Assembly (NCBI GenBank): GCA_030141605.1
Contig: JAQGDQ010000225.1
Span: 234,064 to 298,063 of the forward strand
Direction of reading: 5' to 3'
DNA length: 64,000 bases
Origin: Tubiluchus corallicola
Taxonomy: Eukaryota; Priapulida; Priapulimorpha; Priapulimorphida; Tubiluchidae
The translations under genes were made by a program, and so were the position numbers. The notes beneath the pieces are model-generated. The model worked only from the letters and a program-made list of their open reading frames with translations. It ran no database searches and had not been told where the DNA came from. Of the stretch, positions 59,901-64,000 are shown piece after piece; position 1 is the stretch's first letter; every line of letters starts with the position of its first letter.

Positions 59901-62900
59901 GCAAGTAGCACAGAATGCAAATCCGTCCATAAAGTGAAAGTCACCGGACAATGTGCGTGTAATTTGGATAGAACGGTTTTACCTGCTACCCTGCGGAAAG
60001 AAGACACTAACAGGACGAACATACACCGTTCAAGTTTCTTAGTGTTTGGAATTTTAAGACCAACACGATTTTAAGACGAATGGTTTCATATCCTTGGGGC
60101 TGCCTTTCTCCCTCAGTACATGTTCAGGTATTCAGTTAAGCGTGAGTGGGCATAGGAGAGTGTGAGCTGGTGTCGAGGGACAGATGGAGCATCATGCTCT
60201 GCTGTGAGCTGATGTAGAGTTACTGGTGCAGCATCGTGTTGTGCTATGAACTGGAGTAAAACGAGTAAGTGACAAGTGTAGCACCAGGGCCACCCTTAAG
60301 TACTGTTCAATTAGTTCGTGGAAAAGCTATACATGAGTGGATTCGAATCCAGATCCCCTGGATTGGCAGCAAAGTGTCAAAACACTCGGCCATCATGTGT
60401 TCAAAGTCCTTTGCTAAATTGTTCAAATCTTAGGCTCAGCTTGTCAAGTTTGTCAAGTTGGTGGACCCAAGTAACTAAGAAGTACCCCGCTACGGCATTT
60501 ATCAAAAAATTGCACACATTAATAGTTGTCATTGCCATTGTAAAGACTTTAATTGCTTAGCACAAAATTTGAAATCTTTAAGTGCATTTCGGAGTATCAT
60601 ATCCCCAATACATTCTTCTGTTCACATCTTTTGCTTGTTTAAATGACGAGGAGAAAAAGGCGTGGCATCAGTTCGGCTACATCAGCTCACAGCACAACAA
60701 GAACCGTGCTGTATCAGCTGACAGCACAGCATGAAGTTGCGCCAGTCATTTTAGATCAGTTCACAGATAGCGTGATGCTGCATTGGTTTGGCTACATCAA
60801 CTTACAAGGTAGCACGACAGTGGAGCAGTCATTCTACACTAGGCGTCAGTTTCACAAAGGTTAAATTAGTGACGTCGTTAATATAATCTCTTAACTATTA
60901 AAAACGACGTCGCTATGTTTGTGACGGCTTTGTGAAACTGGGTCCAGGTCACAGAACAGCATGATGCTGAACCAGTCGTTGTACATCAACTAAAGCTACA
61001 CCAGTCACCGTACATCAACTCACAGCACAGAATGATGCTGCACCAGTCACCCTACATCAACTCACAGCACAGCATAATGCTGCATTAGTCACTACACCAG
61101 CTCACACCACAGCTTAGTGTTGCACCAATTTTGCTACAGCTAACTCACCAGAAAGCATGGTGCAATTATATTAAATGGCCTGGACCAACGAGTAGATGCA
61201 CTAAATCACTGTTTTAAAATCAAAATTTGACTAAGTAGGAACTAAAATTTCCCCAAAATTGAATTATTTTTGGTGAATTAAAAGTTTAACAACCAAAATT
61301 TTATTTCCAACATCAATTCCACATTTGCAGTTGACCGATATATTGGTTTTTTCCAGACAAAAATCAAACAGACTGGCATCGATTTGCAATAAGTTTTACA
61401 TTTTTCAGGCTTGCAGACAGATTGATTTGTTGAGTTCTGCGGTGTTTTTTGAGCGGACTTTGCAGAGCCCAGATTTTACACATCAATTCAATTCTCCCCG
61501 GGGAGTTGATGAAAAGATGTCAATACCATTCCAAACAATTTGTGATAAATTGCTCAAATAATTTTTTACTTTGCCACGCTGGCAGTCTACTAGAGCATTA
61601 TGGCCAGGAACGGATTAGATTTGATTTTACTTTGTAAAATTATTTCATTCAATTAACTGAGCGTATAAACAAATGAATGACTGGCTTAGTAAATCAGGAA
61701 GATGGCTGAATGAAGGAACAAGTGAATGTGAATGAATGAAGAAATAAATTAAAAAACAACAAATGAGTAAATAAGGAGCAAAATGGATAAATCAAACAAA
61801 TAAATCAATAAAAACTGTATGACTGACTAGTACTATATCAATGTACAAATAGACGCATACTGCATTGTTACTTACAGTTACTATGGTAACTCAATCAAAA
61901 CCTTTAAAGGAAAAGACACGACATTAAGCATGTTGGGTTGATTTTGCTATAAACAGTTAGACTTAGAAAAAACGTTGATTTATAGTACCAATGAATAGAC
62001 ATTTTCAGGCATGGTGGTAGCCTCCACTCACTTCAAAATTATGGCATAACTGGTGGACTTCCCGACTTTTTGTAAACATGCTTCTTAAACTAATTCTAAC
62101 TTCTGGAACTTACCTAATATTCACAGAGAAATACTAAAGAATTAGCTCATTACACCGTTGAGAAAAATTGACAGTGTGCAACTTATCTCGTAACAGTGAT
62201 TCATAAGCTTTGGTTAATTGAAACTTCTGCAGCTTACCCTAATGTTCAAACAAATCTATTACAAAATTACCTATCCAAATTTTTTATAAACACTTATGCA
62301 TTAGACGGAAATTGGCAGTGCATTGCTTTTCTTCACTCGATGAATGACATCATTGGTGGAAGAATTTGCTATTTAAAAGAGTTTGCCCCCACATGAAATG
62401 ATTACAATTTTAAAGTGATTTTGCTAATTACATGAGGAACTTATTACACTTTTATTACTAAGTCCTTCTAACACTTCTCGTGAACGTAGAAATACACCTA
62501 ACCTCCCAGAAGGCATAGCTTTTACTTTAACTAAATGACACTAAAGGAACCTTTATAGAAAGGCTTCACAAATAGCACATCCCCCCCAACACACTCAGTC
62601 AGTTGGTCAGTCAGTCAATCACTGACGTGTCTATATGCCTTTCCAGTAAAATGTGGTAAATGAAAATCAATAACAACTTCATGCAGTATATAGATAACTT
62701 TACAATAACTGTAGAGAATAAAACAGTAAAAGTTCATGTTAAATTTCTTTAAAGATCTTTTATCACAAAACAACTAATTATAATTGAAGTTGTACATATG
62801 AAAACTATTTTCTCAAGTTAATGGCAATTTAGGATAGAAATCCTAAAAATAGTATAACACTAACATTAGCCTTTTTAAACAGTTTTTGTGACACATCTGC

Positions 62901-63749
62901 TTGCAAACAGTTACTTTTGACAATTATAAACAAATAGTCACTGTGTTAGAAGCAAATGACAGCATGAAACAAAAACAATAAAAAATGTTCTGTAACTACA
63001 AAGAAAGATACAAGACAATGTTTTACCATAAAAAAAATAGAAAAACAAATAGCTTCGTCAAGAAAAAAATAAAAAATAACCCTAACTCTCACAGTCTAGT
63101 TTGCAGGGAATATGTAGTGTTTATTTATTAGTACGTGCTGTCATCTAGAGAGCAAGAACAAACAGAAATTTTGGGTATAAAACTGTGTACAGCTGTAAAA
63201 GAAAATTAATTTACTAGTTCTACTTTCACATAATTTTCACATTACCTTAAACAGTGTTTACCCTTATACAGGGTATGTCTAAAGTAATGACAAACTTTAG
63301 CAAATGCGTTGCAAAAATTTTAATAAATGTGAGCACCTAGAACATCATTTGATAGAATTCTCCAGCTTTCCTGCTGCTGCCATCTACTGGCAGTGGGTTT
63401 AAATTAGAGAAACAAAAACCAAAAATAAATTTCTTATCTAAGTTTGGCATATTTCATGCATTTGGCATCGTGCACTAAAAGGCATCCTTACATGCATCGA
63501 TAAGGAGTTATTAAGTTCAATCAGGCAACGTAACAAGTGCACCATGAGTGACCTAAAAGGTTTCATACTAAGTTTACGAAATGTACCATTACTTTTTATC
63601 CAGGCTGTACAATTAACAGATCTGTCTTATTATGCCTCATAAACAAAGATTCTACGTACCTTCGTTGAACTGAAGCCCAGATCTTTGAGAATATCACATG
63701 TGGACATGACGCCGGACGGACTGAAAAACACCATGTAAGTGGGCGTGCC
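56439..63749 (-). CDS. UROS: Uroporphyrinogen-III synthase, last two coding exons
   Basis: UROS closes and rearranges hydroxymethylbilane to uroporphyrinogen III in the cytosol, in the haem pathway. Exons 63660-63749 and 56439-56645 join in phase 0 across a 7014-bp GT-AG intron. The joined product has 98 residues: YMVFFSPSGV, then FVAVGPSTATVLQEKGLPV and RPTPEGVAEAC. These correspond to the VVFFSPSG, FAAIGPTTA and SPTPQAL blocks at the C-terminus of human UROS. UROS proteins have few invariant residues, so this block match is the main support. The final 30 residues form a Pro/Glu-rich tail that I do not recall in human UROS. The 5' exons (roughly two thirds of the protein) lie right of position 64000. 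Confidence 0.9.
56935..57135. repeat. (CT)n microsatellite and pyrimidine-rich flank
   Basis: CTCTCTCTCTGTCTCTCTC core at 56941-57005, followed by looser TCTTACACACTCTC repeats. Confidence 0.9.
57640..57926 (+). repeat. Possible 3' end of a non-LTR element with (TCTAA/CCTAA)n tail
   Basis: GTCGAAATAAAGAATCTAAT leads into (TCTAA)n, six TAACC units (57871-57899) and again (TCTAA)n to 57926. Short pentamer tails after an AATAAA-like end are typical of CR1/L2/RTE-type 3' ends. No reverse transcriptase frame is present, so the left border is a guess. Confidence 0.4.
60335..60400 (-). repeat. tRNA-like sequence, SINE head or tRNA pseudogene
   Basis: The minus strand has A box TGGCCGAGTGT (60382-60392) and B box GGATTCGAATCC (60339-60350). 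The ends ACATGA and TCATGT can pair like an acceptor stem. The T stem is mispaired, so it is probably not a working tRNA. Confidence 0.45.
60847..60940. mobile_element. 94-bp palindromic MITE
   Basis: Perfect 13-bp inverted ends CAGTTTCACAAAG / CTTTGTGAAACTG. A second inner inverted pair is GTGACGTCGTTAAT / AAAACGACGTCGC. It is inserted within the right minisatellite arm, so it is younger than the array. Confidence 0.75.
61690..61805. repeat. Degenerate (TGAA)n / (AAAT)n tract
   Basis: GTGAATGTGAATGAATGAAG and AAATAAATCAATAAA segments. Confidence 0.6.
61810..63650. other. UROS intron, right part, no feature recognised
   Basis: AT-rich sequence. CTTTAAAGGAAAAGACACGAC near 61911 resembles the end of a TTAA-type MITE, but no matching second end was found. 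Confidence 0.4.
63660..63749 (-). CDS. UROS: UROS penultimate coding exon
   Basis: Ninety bases, 30 codons, phase 0 at both ends. The acceptor is TTTGTTTTAG and the donor is CGAAG followed by GTACGT. It encodes GTPTYMVFFSPSGVMSTCD and then ILKDLGFSSTK. FFSPSGV is the most recognisable UROS motif. Confidence 0.88.
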
Positions 63750-64000
63750 CTAAAACAAATAAACAACAAACAAAGGATGAAATGACAGCTGTTCAGTAAC
63801 AAAAAACACTATATGTAACATGTCACTTGACGTACATGTCAATACATAAACAAGTTACGAATCGTCATTGAATCAAACAATCATTACATCTGTAGAAACG
63901 GACCAGAAAAATTGTAACATAAAAGAAATCTGTCCATAAAACAGGTGAACACAGCGAGCTGCTTTATACATAAACTTTATTTATTTTGAGTGGATTTACA

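Larger units (their letters stand above)
60140..61150. repeat. 41-bp minisatellite in inverted arms
   Basis: The right arm (60665-61110) has repeated units with CAACTCACAGCACAGCATGA and TGCTGCACCAGTCACC. The left arm (60150-60270) contains the reverse complement (GAGCTGATGTAGAGTTAC, GGTGCAGCATCGTG). The arms are separated by the tRNA-like piece at about 60335-60395. Units diverge by several bases, so the array is old. Confidence 0.7.
56646..63659 (-). other. UROS intron between the last two coding exons
   Basis: 7014-bp GT-AG intron. It carries a CT microsatellite, a (TCTAA/CCTAA)n tail, an inverted 41-bp minisatellite, a 94-bp palindromic MITE and a tRNA-like piece, each listed separately. 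Confidence 0.85.

Overview
The window is AT-rich, intron-rich animal DNA, and I read it as nuclear genome sequence from an invertebrate. The evidence is split genes with GT-AG introns, very abundant di- to tetranucleotide microsatellites, many short inverted-repeat transposons (MITEs) and tRNA-derived SINE-like pieces. A mollusc or another lophotrochozoan is my best guess from the general repeat style, but the sequence does not prove it. I see no bacterial, organellar or viral gene.

Two protein-coding genes can be supported, both on the minus strand and both cut by a window edge. The left gene (3446 to 13517, with a spliced 5'UTR reaching at least 13613) is a matrix metalloproteinase. Its hemopexin start ([14 protein letters not shown]), the [13 protein letters not shown] block and the FDG/AHAW/GDIH catalytic signature match MMP21. 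Five coding exons encode 546 residues: signal peptide, prodomain, catalytic zinc site and about the first half of the hemopexin domain. The C-terminal exon or exons lie beyond position 1. The right gene (56439 to 63749) is the 3' part of uroporphyrinogen-III synthase (UROS), the fourth enzyme of haem synthesis. Two coding exons are seen, separated by a 7.0 kb intron, and the 5' exons lie beyond position 64000.

MMP21 and UROS are, from memory, also neighbours in human (10q26.2), transcribed in the same direction with UROS upstream of MMP21. The same order and orientation here suggest an old conserved gene pair. The two proteins have no known biochemical link: one is a secreted protease tied to left-right patterning in vertebrates, the other a cytosolic haem enzyme.

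The 43 kb between the genes, and the introns, are mostly repeats. I define several element families by comparing copies inside the window. Family A is a MITE with two copies. Families B, C and F are flanked by TTAA. Family D is a MITE with about 35-bp inverted ends. Element E is a 174-bp near-palindrome with a 4-bp target duplication. There is also a 724-bp hAT-like element with an 8-bp target duplication and a 94-bp palindromic element in the UROS intron. Tandem arrays include a 688-bp CTA array, a 144-bp AG array, a 72-bp GT array, a 30-bp minisatellite with 150-bp higher-order structure, a second 30-bp AT-rich minisatellite, and a 41-bp minisatellite present in inverted orientation. A few exon-like or promoter-like spots (15.5, 26.3, 35.5 and 41.9 kb) are recorded at low confidence. 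I did not find a clear undescribed biological system. The conserved gene pair and the unusual MMP21 pro-region are the most notable observations.
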